A stretch of DNA of 64,000 nt. It comes from Paraconiothyrium sp. Pb-2020. Taxonomy: Eukaryota; Ascomycota; Dothideomycetes; Pleosporales; Didymosphaeriaceae. Made by a program: the position numbers and the translations under genes. This document shows positions 44,093-54,065 of this stretch, in pieces. The notes below the pieces were generated by a model, which did not search any database, was not told the origin of the DNA, and saw only the letters and a program-made list of their open reading frames with translations. Within the stretch, counting starts at the first letter, position 1. The number at the start of each line of letters is the position of its first letter. The stretch lies in contig JAJUBI010000001.1 in assembly GCA_022419385.1 (NCBI GenBank), forward strand, positions 5,084,001 through 5,148,000. Direction: 5' to 3'.

Positions 44093-44889
44093 GTTTGCGA
44101 GGCCTTTCCGTTTGTCGCGAGCGAAGGACGACCGTCGATGTGTATGCTAACGAAAGATGCGTGCGTCCGGTCGATGAATGGCCCCTGACGAGGTATGCGG
44201 TTTTTCGACTAGCAATATACAAAGACAAAGCTCGTTAAAACCAGTCACGGAGAGGGATATTGTTTGCTACGTTGTGGTGTCGTGATTGCCACACTTCGTT
44301 TCCTAGGTCGTGGAATGCAAGTGCTGCCATAGCCACCAACGGCTGCGCCTACCTTTATATCGCTGCATATCGCTGCATATTGCTACATATCGCAAGCGCC
44401 AGATTGTGATGAGTATCCCTTGTTTCAAGAACTTCGCGTCATGGCCCTGGGTTTTGACTTGTGTTGGGGGGGATGAGGTAAGCGATGATTGGTCAGAGGT
44501 GTGGCGCGTCGCGTCGAACACGTCACCGCCACACGGCTAACGGCACGATGAGATTGGACAAGAGAACGATGCTCACAGCCACACCCGACCGTCCCGAGGT
44601 CAGTCTCACTATACGGTGCTACCAATCGCCAGGGTACGGAGGTTCATTGGCTTGGTATGATCAAAGCTACAGCGACGGAATGTATTCTTATGTACTTTGG
44701 TAACAGGCAAGATCATCCCGACCCGTTTGGGTATGCGGCTGCTTGGCTACACTCGACCTCAAAATCTGGCAAGCGTGAACGATACAAAAGGTAGACTAAG
44801 GGGGATCATGGAGAGATACGTGAGGATCCGCCCGCAGATGCCCGCAGAGAGCACGCTGCAACCGTAGCACAGAATCCAATGAATCTTGT
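44093..44889. other. Intergenic with a short tandem repeat
   Basis: Promoter of the PMP3-like gene. Apart from the tandem repeat at 44357-44393, nothing is recognised. Confidence 0.4.
44357..44393 (+). repeat. 10-bp tandem repeat (ATATCGCTGC type), about 3.5 copies
   Basis: The unit TATCGCTGCA is repeated with two substitutions in the third copy (TATTGCTACA) and then a partial copy. It lies in the upstream region of the PMP3-like gene. Confidence 0.75.
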
Positions 44890-45318
44890 TCAAGAGATAG
44901 AGATCTGAAAACACCAGAGGAATACCGCACTCACACAATCAATCAATTTCTCAGACGCATCTCCTAGACTGGACACAATCGCACGAACAGTCTCGGCATC
45001 GGCAGTGTCAAAACTCTGGGCAGCGCACTTCTGAATGCAGCTATATCTTCTCTCAGCCCTTCCCTCGATCTCAGCAATGAGCTCATTCTCCAGATCACGA
45101 GCTTGTTGCATTAGGCACAACTTCAAGCACGTCAGAGTGCTCGCAGCTGATTCAAGTTCATGTCTATGCAATCATCATGCCAACAGCCAAATCGTTCGGT
45201 AGGTCCAAATCTATATAATGTTTCACGGGTGTACGGCCCTCTAATTCACTTACTTGTACGCTCTACCAGATAAAATATAGGAGTTGACAAGCTCCAGCAT
45301 TCACGATAATCCGACATG
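44890..45318 (-). CDS. Possible small Cys-containing protein (uncertain model)
   Basis: On the minus strand an ATG at 45318 opens MSDYRECWSLSTPIFYLVER, followed by overlapping donor-like GTAAGTGAAT. A second open block ending at 44890 reads ELESAASTLTCLKLCLMQQA, RDLENELIAEIEGRAERRYS and QKCAAQSFDTADAETVRAIV. Helical, amphipathic character and four cysteines in the second block look non-random. A junction from the second GT (exon ending TSK) to the acceptor at about 45168 keeps the frame, but the better-looking GTAAGT does not. A donor-like GTGAGT near the end of the second block suggests yet another exon. I do not recognise a family, and the model may be wrong or the locus decayed. Confidence 0.3.
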
Positions 45319-45984
45319 ATTTCTCAGCAATCATCTCGAGGCTGTTGCTATGTACATGACGGGACAAGTTCTTGTGGAAGTCCTGAACTTATCATACCCA
45401 GTCAATGAGAATATGGGTTGGATCGTTCCACGGCCCACAAGGTACAAAGATAGCGGATGGGCCCAAGCTTCAGAGCACAATGATTTTCTCCTTGTTTCAA
45501 AGCTCGTGGCGGAAAACTAAAGGAAACGGTCGGCCGAGGTTATAGGTCTGGAGTCGCGGCTCTGGTCGAGGGCTTGTACGCATAGCTCCGCGCCCGCAAA
45601 TCGCTTTCCGCTCTCCCCCGCATTCAACGCCGATCTTGGTCCATAGCAGCGCTTGCCGATATCGTAGCATCAGCACTGCACCAGCACGGCCAGCGATTCC
45701 GAAGCTCTTACATATTAGCACCTTTCCCGAGTGGTGGAATTTACAGGTTCAGAAGTTGATCCCTTGAGACAGCGCGTCATAGCTGCTTTTTGATCCTAGC
45801 CGGGCACGCCGGGGTATAATGCTGTATGATCAAGTCAAGACACATGAGATGCATATCGCCCCGACGACTTTCCTGCCTCATAAAAGCGTTTTAAGGCGTC
45901 TTATCAAGTTTCGAAGGTTACATCTTACCCTTGGGAGATGCACATTAACCCAGAACATCGAAATCCTTCATAAACTGGGTCCCC
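45319..45984. other. Intergenic upstream of the PrpD-family gene
   Basis: A CATAAAAG element at 45879-45886 could serve as a weak TATA box. Nothing else is seen. Confidence 0.4.
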
Positions 45985-47343
45985 ATGGCTACGCTTCAGC
46001 TTGCTTCGTGGGCAACTAACCTTCAGTACGCCAACTTGACTTCAAATGTGCTTCTCGCAGCCAACAAGTCCTTCTACAACTGGGCTGGATGCGCAATCGG
46101 CGGATTTGCTTCCCAGCCAGCACCTCAGGTCGCTTTGAACACCACACTTGGTCCTTTTTCTGGCCCCGCAACATCGTCCATACTCGGCGCGAATGGTTCG
46201 ATAAGTCACGGCTTCGCCGATGCCCAAGTAGCGGCTTTTGTCAACGGCATCGCCAGCCACGTCGACGACTATGACGATACACATTTAGAAACCATCATCC
46301 ACCCTGCGGGACCTGTGGCCTCAGCGCTTCTAGCTGTTGCGGAGGCATATGGTCCCGTGACCGGACAAGGCTTCATGACTGCCTTCGTCGCAGGCGTAGA
46401 GACAGAGTGTAAACTTGGCCTCAGTGTATGGCCTCAGCACTACGATGTAGGATGGCACATCACATCCACTACAGGCTCCATAGGCGCAGCCGTCGCAGTG
46501 TCCAAACTCCTTTCTCTCGACAGAAATCATACCGCGCAAGCTATAGGCATTGCATCAACACAAGTAATCGGCATGCAAGCCTTTTTCGGTTCAGATACCA
46601 AATCCTTCCATGTCGGGCGTGCAGCACAAAGCGGCATGCTAGCCGCACTACTGGCAAAGAACGGATATACCAGCACCTCCGACGCGCTTGAGGCAAAGTA
46701 TGGCTGGCTACACGTCGTTAGCACCCGAGAAAATGCGACTGCGTATTTCGACCAGCTGGGTAAAGAGTGGGAGATCGTAAAGAACACATTCAAACCCTAT
46801 CCATGCGGCATTGTGATGCACCCCGCAATCGACAGCGCGATACAACTCTCCAATGAGATAAGCGGAAGAAATGGCTCGATCGAAAATGTTGAGAGCGTCG
46901 AGCTACGCGTCAACCCTGAGGTGCTCGTTCTAACGGGCAAAACCTCCCCTCAAACCGGCCTTGAGGGCAAATTTAGCATCTACCACGCCGCTGCTATCGG
47001 CCTTTTGTACGGTGAAGCGACGCCCTCGCAATTCACAGACGAGGTTGTAGAAAACTCGACAGTCGTAAACCTGCGTAACAAGGTCAATGTTACTACCGAC
47101 GAAGGCGTGCCCACAGATGCGGCGTATGTGATGCTTCAATTTGATGACGGTATGAAGCTGGAAAAACATGTTGAGCATGCGAAGGGGAGCATGGAGAATC
47201 CACTAACGGATGCGGAGCTGAAGAAGAAGTTCATGGAGCAGGTTACTCTTGCTATCGGGCCTGATAGAGCGCAGAGAGCGTATGATACCTTTATCCGAGC
47301 AGAGCAATTGGAAGATATTGGGAAGATCAGGGGAATGTATTGA
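45985..47343 (+). CDS. MmgE/PrpD-family enzyme, cis-aconitate decarboxylase-like
   Basis: A single exon encodes 452 residues over the full family length. The helical N-domain contains HVDDYDDTHLETIIHPAGPV, with Asp94/Asp98/Thr99/His100 and His106. GWHITSTTGSIGAAV gives His158, GSDTKSFHVGRAAQSG gives Lys206, and TFKPYPCG gives Lys270. Their order and spacing match the residues reported around the active site of mammalian and fungal cis-aconitate decarboxylase (human Asp93, Thr97, His103, His159, Lys207, Lys272). The family also includes 2-methylcitrate dehydratase, so itaconate formation is plausible rather than shown. No itaconate transporter gene (mttA- or mfsA-like) is adjacent. No signal peptide or clear mitochondrial presequence is seen. 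A 5S rRNA gene starts 88 nt downstream. Confidence 0.88.
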   Translation: MATLQLASWATNLQYANLTSNVLLAANKSFYNWAGCAIGGFASQPAPQVALNTTLGPFSGPATSSILGANGSISHGFADAQVAAFVNGIASHVDDYDDTHLETIIHPAGPVASALLAVAEAYGPVTGQGFMTAFVAGVETECKLGLSVWPQHYDVGWHITSTTGSIGAAVAVSKLLSLDRNHTAQAIGIASTQVIGMQAFFGSDTKSFHVGRAAQSGMLAALLAKNGYTSTSDALEAKYGWLHVVSTRENATAYFDQLGKEWEIVKNTFKPYPCGIVMHPAIDSAIQLSNEISGRNGSIENVESVELRVNPEVLVLTGKTSPQTGLEGKFSIYHAAAIGLLYGEATPSQFTDEVVENSTVVNLRNKVNVTTDEGVPTDAAYVMLQFDDGMKLEKHVEHAKGSMENPLTDAELKKKFMEQVTLAIGPDRAQRAYDTFIRAEQLEDIGKIRGMY

Positions 47344-47402
47344 AGTGTGGACAGGGCTTATGGCTAAAGTGTTGAACCCTGAAACCGCAGCATCTTGGTG
47401 GA

Positions 47403-47408
47403 TATATA
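47403..47408 (+). promoter_or_regulatory. TATA element of the 5S rRNA gene
   Basis: TATATA lies 28 to 23 nt before the first base of the 5S rRNA. An upstream TATA at about this distance is known to aid RNA polymerase III transcription of 5S genes in Neurospora and fission yeast. Confidence 0.5.
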
Positions 47409-47430
47409 CGATAATTTCAAATTTGCTTTC

Positions 47431-47549
47431 ACATACGACCATAGGACACTGAAAACTAGGCTTCCCGTCCGCTCAGCCATATATAAGCAGTGTACCGGCG
47501 GATTAGTAGTTGCGTGGGTGACCAGCAGCGAATACCCGCTGTTGTATGT
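47431..47549 (+). rRNA. 5S ribosomal RNA gene (dispersed, divergent but pairing-competent)
   Basis: The 119-nt sequence begins ACATACGACCATAGG, carries CTTCCCGTCCGCTCAGCC and GATTAGTAGTTG, and ends GTTGTATGT. These are hallmarks of filamentous-ascomycete 5S rRNA. The ends pair as helix I (ACATAC with GTTGTATGT). Helix II differs from the common fungal form on both sides yet still pairs (GGACACTG with CAGTGTACC). In helix IV, TGC pairs with GCA in place of the usual TGG with CCA. A T5 run at 47549-47553 serves as the RNA polymerase III terminator. The gene stands alone between protein genes, as is usual for 5S genes outside the rDNA repeat in Pezizomycotina. The compensating changes suggest a functional variant rather than a pseudogene. 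Confidence 0.92.
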
Positions 47550-47553
47550 TTTT
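47549..47553 (+). terminator. RNA polymerase III T5 terminator
   Basis: A run of five T directly after the 5S rRNA 3' end is the standard termination signal for polymerase III. Confidence 0.7.
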
Positions 47554-48163
47554 GGCTTCCCACCGGTATGCAATTTTTACGTGTTGTGGGTCATGGTCAC
47601 GTGAAATCTTATGCTTCAGCGCATGACGATCATAGCACCACGATATTGATAGTTTTAACACACGACTTTTGTGAACAAGAAATACAGATATCACTATTAG
47701 ACTATATACCTATACTTTTGCACCTATACTTTTGCTTTTGCTGCTTATCTACCATCGTAGGCGCGTACTTGTTAGCTAGCGAATCTCAGAAATGCAGCCA
47801 AGCTATAGGTATGAACCGACTTCCTACGGATCTAGGAGTGTACTTGTGTGGCGATGCCTATACTCATGCTGTTTACGAAGGTAACCATATCGGCGCGGTT
47901 CAGGCTATGGCTCCTCGAATGACTTGCAAAACGACGTTGCATTGTAATGCCCTCGGTCTGGTAAGGGAGCTGTAGTAGACGTCAAGTCGAAAAATAAAAG
48001 TAGCAAGGACATGTTATACTGTAGCTGGGTTTCGTTGTAATCTTATAAAACAAATCAGGATCAAAATGCACATCTACTATACAACATCATTCGGCTAATC
48101 ACACTTCAGTTGTCCCTAACTAACTTCGCATTTTGACGAAGCCAGGTGGAGAGTATCTGGTGT
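47554..48163. other. AT-richer intergenic region after the 5S gene
   Basis: A 14-bp direct repeat (CCTATACTTTTGC) lies at 47709-47736. A long open frame here (47490-47975) overlaps the 5S gene and is not believable. Nothing else is recognised. Confidence 0.4.
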
Positions 48164-49239
48164 CTACTCCACAACCTCTTCCTTCTCAATTTGTGCTAGA
48201 GAAGGAGACCATTTATCTTGAAGCGCCGTATCTAGCGTTTTTGCAAGAACGTCCAATGGCCACCATTCCCCCCAGCTTGTCAAGAAAATTTGCGCTGGAT
48301 CTTGCGGAACATCTTGCCTTGAATATGCCGCCAAGATAGACTGGGCCCCTGTTTGGTAGATATAGTTAGCCAATTCGACACGACTTTATAAGAAGCTGCT
48401 TACCTTCCGGAATGCTTTTGGCGTCCTTCATGATAGACTCTGGGAACATGAAATTCATCCTCTCCATAGCGTGTCGGGCCAGATTCGTATCCGGAATTAG
48501 GCCTGGAGAAACAGCAACGACTTGCGCCTGACCTTTGAGCTCACGACGCCACCAATGCGCTGTGAGCAATTGCGTAAATTTGCTATTTTCGTAGGTTCGC
48601 TGAAAATGAGTGCCAGACTCGGCTGTCAAATCCTTCTCTAGCTGCTCAATACGGACTGAAGTTGCCAATTAGCAAACATTACCTCTGCAATGTAAGAGCG
48701 CGGAACTATACAAGATCACACCTACCAGAGTCGGACACCCCTCGCATTGCTCCAGAGGATACAATGACAACGCGGCCCGCGAGACGCTCGCGAAGCAAAT
48801 GCGTCAAATAATGCTGAGACAGAGAGTTGACAATGTACGATTCGCACCACTTTGAGCCATTGATGCCCGGCTCATCTGCCGGCTTGTTGATTCCGGCATT
48901 CAGCAATAAGAGATCAATCTTGAAGGATCCGAGCTTTTCGAGGGTCTGTGTCGCAAACGTCTTAATGGTTCGGAGGTCGTTGAGCTGAATAGGAAGAAAC
49001 GTCAAGCTGTGCTTCTGCCTGTCGTAATGCAAGTCGCTGAACTCTTTCTCTGCTCTCTTGCGGTCGCGAGCTCCAAGAATGAAGCGGTATGACTGACCTT
49101 CCGCTAAGAGCTGTTTGATTGCTTCGAACCCCTGTTATCGTCATAATCAGAGATGCATATCAAGCGTTGGATGCTGTACTAAACCTACCAGACCTGATGT
49201 TGCACCTGTTGCAACTACCGTTTTGACATTGCTCGCCAT
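48164..49239 (-). CDS. Short-chain dehydrogenase/reductase
   Basis: Four exons (49239-49189, 49131-48726, 48655-48404, 48348-48164, minus) encode 297 residues. The cofactor motif TGATSGLG is at 11-18, split by the first intron between Leu17 and Gly18. LLLLNAGIN (NAG motif) is at 92-100, the catalytic Ser is at 142 or 143 (VIVSSGAM), and Tyr174 and Lys178 are in YENSKFTQ. Overall it resembles retinol dehydrogenase/WWOX-like classical SDRs, with VAVSPGLIPDTNLAR after the active site. NADP preference is suggested by ARDRKRAE after beta 2. The substrate is unknown. A Trp-rich segment (TSWGEWWPLDVLAK) near the C-terminus probably shapes the substrate pocket. No signal peptide. It ends 610 nt from the 5S rRNA gene. 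Confidence 0.88.
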
Positions 49240-50117
49240 TTTTGTGGCTGTAGAAATCGTAATGTCTAGCTACGTGTTGAGACGACGTCTGGTATTGTTA
49301 TCGAAGCAATTCAAGGATACCATAGAGGTGTGAGTTGAGGGTCGCAAAATCGAATCAATGATTCGACTTTGTTGTTAACGTGCCTATGGTATGCAATCGA
49401 TGAACGAGTATGTAAGAAAGACGGCAACCAATACTGTCAAATTGGCGAGATGACGCTGAGGTCTCAATTGGAGTGGCACCAAACGGTGCTATGGTGCAAT
49501 ACGTAAGCACACTAGCGCCGCTAGTCGGACCAAAACCCTCGGGTTACGGAATTAGGGGATCAACAATGGCCAAGAAGTATTGCACATGTGCAGATGATGT
49601 TCCCATCGTCAACTTTTTCCTAAAACTTCACGTCCGTGTTCCCTACAGAGAACACCAGACAGGTTGAAGATGGTCTACCGGTGACCGTTCAGGTGTTCCA
49701 CCGACTTTCGTCAGCGGTATTCCGCAGTTGATTGCCTAGGTATGCACGGCATGAAGGATGCTCCGCCCGTAGCCATCAGCAATCTCAGTCATCCGTAAAG
49801 CTTGATTCCTACGTAGGATTTTCTTACCTGCTAGGCCCTGAACGGCTGACGGCCAGTGGTGAACGTTACTGCGGTGGCCCACAAGGTGCGTGATCCTGTG
49901 CGCGGACAAGGAAATTGACCCGTTTTGCGTCGGAGGCTTCTCAACTGGGACAAGGCCCGCATCCGGTAGGATGATCTATCCGCTTCTTTGGTAGTTTTGG
50001 TCAACGTTTGTCTGCATATCATGTCTATAGGCAGCCAGAACTATGCCTGTATAACAGCTGCCATGCCCCCCATAGCCCGCTCGCTACACGGCAGGTTCTG
50101 TAAGCACTTCTGACAAT
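49240..50117. other. Intergenic, divergent promoter region between SDR and tannase genes
   Basis: No recognisable gene or repeat beyond promoter sequence for both flanking genes. Confidence 0.4.
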
Positions 50118-52028
50118 ATGCGGCTTCGATATGAACTCCTCTTAACGGGCGTTCTCGCTTCGCCAGCATTCTCTCATCCTTCAGCTAGCTTCCAAGAAAC
50201 GTGCGTGAATCTCGCCGATGATATCCAGCTGGACTACACGTTTGAAGTCAACCTTGCAGAGTACCTGGCGCCAAATACTACGATCGATCTCACCGCTGAA
50301 GGTCTGAACGCGACTTGCTATGATTCCGCCGGAAATACGACAGCTCCCATTCCAGTCGGAGTGTGCCGCTTGAATCTTAGAGTTGCAACCTCGGAAAGCA
50401 GTGAGGTCTACATGGAGGTTTGGCTTCCGGAAAACTGGGAAGGACGGACTCTGATGATAGGCAACGGCGGCTTAGCAGGCTGTAAGTCATGTCAATTCAT
50501 GATGATGGAGTTGTACTTCGTCGGTTTCAGGACGGGCAGTGCAAAAGTCGCACAGGTCACGAACCTTTGAGTATGCACCTTCAAAGACTATTCCAGCTGA
50601 CATACTGCTCCTGTAGGCATCCAATACCCTGAACTTGCATATGGCGCCTCTTACGGCTTCGCCTCCTTCGGAACTAATAACGGACACAACGGGACCTCCG
50701 GTGGAGCCTTCTTCCACCAGCCTGAGGTCTATGAGGACTACGCTTGGCGCTCTGTCTACACCGGCGCAGTGGTTGGAAAGTCTATCACCGAGCAATTCTA
50801 CGGCGAAGTCTGCGGAAAGAGCTATTACCTGGGATGTTCGACTGGCGGGCGACAGGGTTGGAAGGCAGTGCAGAAGAACCCTGAATTGTTCGACGGCGTG
50901 GTTGCAGGTGCGCCAGCTATAGATATCTGGGGGCATGTAGGGTTCTTCGGATATGCTCTTCAGACTCTCGGCTTCAACACCAGCTCCGTGACTTTAGCTC
51001 AATGGGCTGCCGTTCGAGAGGAGGTATTGAATCAATGCGACGGGTTGGACGGCGCGCACGATGGCATCTTGGAAGACCCTGCTGCCTGTGACTTAGACTG
51101 GCAGCCACTCCTCTGCTCTTCGGCCACAAACAACACTTGCCTTACAGCGGATCAAATCGAAGCTGCGTCGAAGCTATTCGGTCCTATCTCTTACAATGGA
51201 ACCTTCATACACCCAGGCCATGGTCATGGATATGAGCCGGAGTTGATCGCTTATGAATACAGCCCACTTGTTCTCGCATGGATCCCTGAAGCTTTCCGTT
51301 ACATTGTGTACGAAGACATCTCATGGGATCCGACGACCTTCACACTCCAGGATGTGTTATACGCTTTACAGCAAGATGCCGATGGCGTCCGCTTGAACAC
51401 TTTCGATAGCGATATTTCCGTCTTTCGCGATCGGGGAGGCAAGATACTCCATTGGCACGGGACTGCTGACCAACTGCTCGTGAGCAGAACATCAGACCTA
51501 TACTACAACAAAGTGCGCTCTACATTGAACGCCAGTGTCGCTGAACTCGACAAGTTCTACCGTTATTTCCGGGCAAGCGGCGTCGGACACTGCTGGGGTG
51601 GCCCTGGAGCGAACTTCATGGGACAACTGGGAGGACAGGTCACTGCTGATACGCCGGACGACAGTATGCTACGACGAATTGTTCAGTGGGTAGAGGAGGG
51701 TGATGCACCCGATTTCGTGAGGGGAACCAAGGCAAGTCTCCCGGGTACAAAGTGGATGTGTTCTTGCTGCTGAACGAAAGACTATCTTTATCGACTTTAT
51801 AAGAAAAGAGTCTTTCCTTCGCTTAGCTAAGACACGAGGCAATGTACCAACCCCACTTGTGTGAGACATACACTGACTTTGTACCTTCGGGTTTGGCAGT
51901 TCATCAACGACACGGTCGCACTAGGCATCGAGTTTAGTCGAAACCACTGCAAGTATCCGAAGGTGAACAAATATACCGGATCTCATGAGGGATTGGATGA
52001 AGAAGGATGGGAGTGTGTCGAGCCCTAA
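50118..52028 (+). CDS. Secreted tannase/feruloyl esterase family hydrolase
   Basis: Exons 50118-50481, 50617-51731 and 51900-52028 encode 535 residues. A signal peptide (about 1-19) ends at PAFS. The nucleophile motif is CSTGGRQG with Cys194 and Ser195; Asp405 (GTADQLL) and His445-Cys446 (GVGHCWGG) complete the triad. The Cys-Ser...His-Cys arrangement, with a disulfide bringing Ser and His together, is diagnostic of the fungal tannase/feruloyl esterase family. A calcium-site-like loop (CDGLDGAHDGILEDP) is present. Several N-glycosylation sites fit secretion. The C-terminal exon restores the conserved end (FINDTVALG, RNHCKYP, GWECVEP). The second intron starts with GC (AAG|GCAAGT) rather than GT. 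It releases hydroxycinnamic or gallic acids from plant polymers; which one cannot be told. Confidence 0.92.
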
Positions 52029-53026
52029 GCGACGCGGTGCCTATATTGTATCCTCCTATAGGTACCGATCAGCGACAGTGATCGTTGAGATTTGCGAGAT
52101 CGTGCAGCAGGCTCGGGCCGTGAGTGAAGAGCAAATATTATTCTCCGGTTGTCGTTCCACATACCCGGTTCATCAAACGTGAAACGCATGGCTGGCTCCA
52201 CAACGGTCTAGAGTAACGGTGGCGCCACCCTGTTCGTCCGAGCTTCGGGAGCTAGGCGACACTTCACTTCCCACACAGAACCTTACATAACAGGGAGGTG
52301 TCAAGAGAGGTTGGAGATGCTTTAAAAGTGTGGTATTTACACAAACCGGCAAAAACTACGGTCGTGACGAGAGGGACGTAATTACTATCTATAAGGCGAA
52401 CGTCCAAATATCCGACGCTATTTGCCCTACACTCACCACCGCACCAAGCCAAGATTGCGCTTACGTACCTCCAGCATGAGGCGTCAGGATTATATTGCGG
52501 GGTATGAAACAGATGGTTCTGACTCGTTGCTTTGCCCACAATAGGATATGCGATGTGTGGCACAGGCGAGCTGTCAGGCAGCCGACACCTATGTTCTTCA
52601 TACAGATGACATGTCGACTGTCCCAACATTCACGGATCGATTGCTCCATCCCCGCATGCGTGTGGAGACGGGCCGCCTCTCGGGGTCGAGACCTTGCAAT
52701 GCGAAACGTCGGCGCCAGACTTGATGTAGCTTCGGGAGGAAGATTGCGCCAAATCTGAAGAAATTTGCACGGGATCCATCAGCAATCAAACCAGCGGCAG
52801 GTATGACGACAGGTAAACAGCAATGGCGACAGTACGATTTTGATTGTGTTTTATATAGATACGTAGACCTCACCAACCTTTGCTCCTCATCGACCTAAGT
52901 CGCAACACATTCATTCACTTCCTTCCCCGTCACTCTTTTGACCCTTCCGTTCATTTCAACAACACTCTTCGAGTTGACTCGAGTCTTACAACACCGTATT
53001 CCACCACATCAAAAACCACCGCCACA
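52029..53026. other. Intergenic upstream of the CAP-protein gene
   Basis: Includes tannase 3' UTR and the CAP-gene promoter with a TTATATAGA element. I see no gene. Confidence 0.4.
52851..52857 (+). promoter_or_regulatory. TATA-like element of the CAP-protein gene
   Basis: TTATATA lies 170 nt before the start codon, followed by a C/A/T-rich leader with CAACACTC and CACCACATC stretches typical of strongly expressed secreted proteins. Confidence 0.45.
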
Positions 53027-53825
53027 ATGCGTTACTCTGCTATTGCCGCATCGTTTCTCGTTTCTACCGCCTCGGCCTGGCGCTTCCCCGACTTCGACTG
53101 GAGCAACCAAGGCTTCCAAGGATGGCCCCGTCCCAGCCACAGCTCCTCTGTGGCAGCTTCTGCAGCACCCACAAAGTCAGTCGTTGCTTCCGTTAGCCAT
53201 GTTGTTTCCAGCGTCGTAGCCACTACTGTCGCCCCGACTTCTGCCATCGTTGTTCCAACCTCTGCCGCTGCGGATGCCGCTTCAACCAAGCCTGCCTCAA
53301 AGACCTCTACTGCTGCCGCAAGTACTGGCACCACCTCCTCCGGCAGCCTGACATCCGACGAGCAGGCCGCCCTCGACGCACACAATGATGCCCGCGCTGA
53401 AGTTGGCACTGCCGACTTGACCTGGGATGCCTCTCTGGCTGCAGATGCTTTGGCCTACGCTAAGACCCTTGCTTCCTCTGGAACTTTTGAGCACTCTGGC
53501 GTCTCCGACCAGGGAGAGAACCTGTACATGCAGTACGGCACTGACAATCCTCTTACCAACGCCGTAAAAGGCTTCCTTGAAGAGAAGAGCTCGTACAACG
53601 GTGAGGCTATCACCTCCACCAACTACATGACTTTCGGTCACTACAGTAAGTTGTTGACTTGAACCAAGTAAATAAGGATCGCAACTGATCGTGATACTAG
53701 CTCAATGCGTCTGGAAGGACACCACCAAGGTTGGAATGGGCTCCGCCGCTGGCAGTGATGGGGCTACTTACGTCGTTGCTCGCTACAAAGCTCCCGGTAA
53801 CTATATCGGCGAGACCGCCTACTAA
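53027..53825 (+). CDS. Secreted CAP-superfamily (PR-1/SCP-like) protein
   Basis: Exons 53027-53645 and 53701-53825 encode 247 residues. The signal peptide (MRYSAIAASFLVSTASA) precedes an aromatic stretch (RFPDFDWSNQGFQGWPRP) and a Ser/Ala/Thr/Val-rich linker (about 40-110). The CAP domain runs from ALDAHNDARAEVGTADLTWD through EHSGVSDQGENLYMQYG and FGHYTQCVWKDTTKVGMGSA to TYVVARYKAPGNYIGETAY. The His residues of NDARAEVG-type and GHYTQ motifs are in place. Fungal CAP proteins such as yeast Pry bind and export sterols or fatty acids, and several act during host contact. That function is inferred. The frame is open upstream to 52880, but that segment is leader sequence. The linker probably carries O-glycans. 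Confidence 0.92.
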
Positions 53826-54065
53826 GTGTCAAAGTCCAAGCGACTCCTGTGTGCACCGGATTGCACTTCTGCACTGCATAGCTCTTTTCTTCAAGTGCCT
53901 GAGGTACACTTTTTCTCATACCCCGAGCAACAAAAGCTTCATATTTGAATTCAAATCAAGATCATTAAGTGTTCGGGATGAATGATGCCGACGTGATTGC
54001 GCATCTCATCGTCTTATGTGCGCTGTATCTCTTGCTGCATCCTATAGTTACGATAGCAATCTCCG

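Noticed and set aside
45721..45790. tRNA-like segment (CCGAGTGG ... GGTTCAGAA)
   Set aside because: The B-box does not match the GGTTCGANNCC consensus and no cloverleaf can be drawn.
47490..47975. 161-codon open frame on the plus strand
   Set aside because: It starts inside the 5S rRNA gene and shows no family resemblance.
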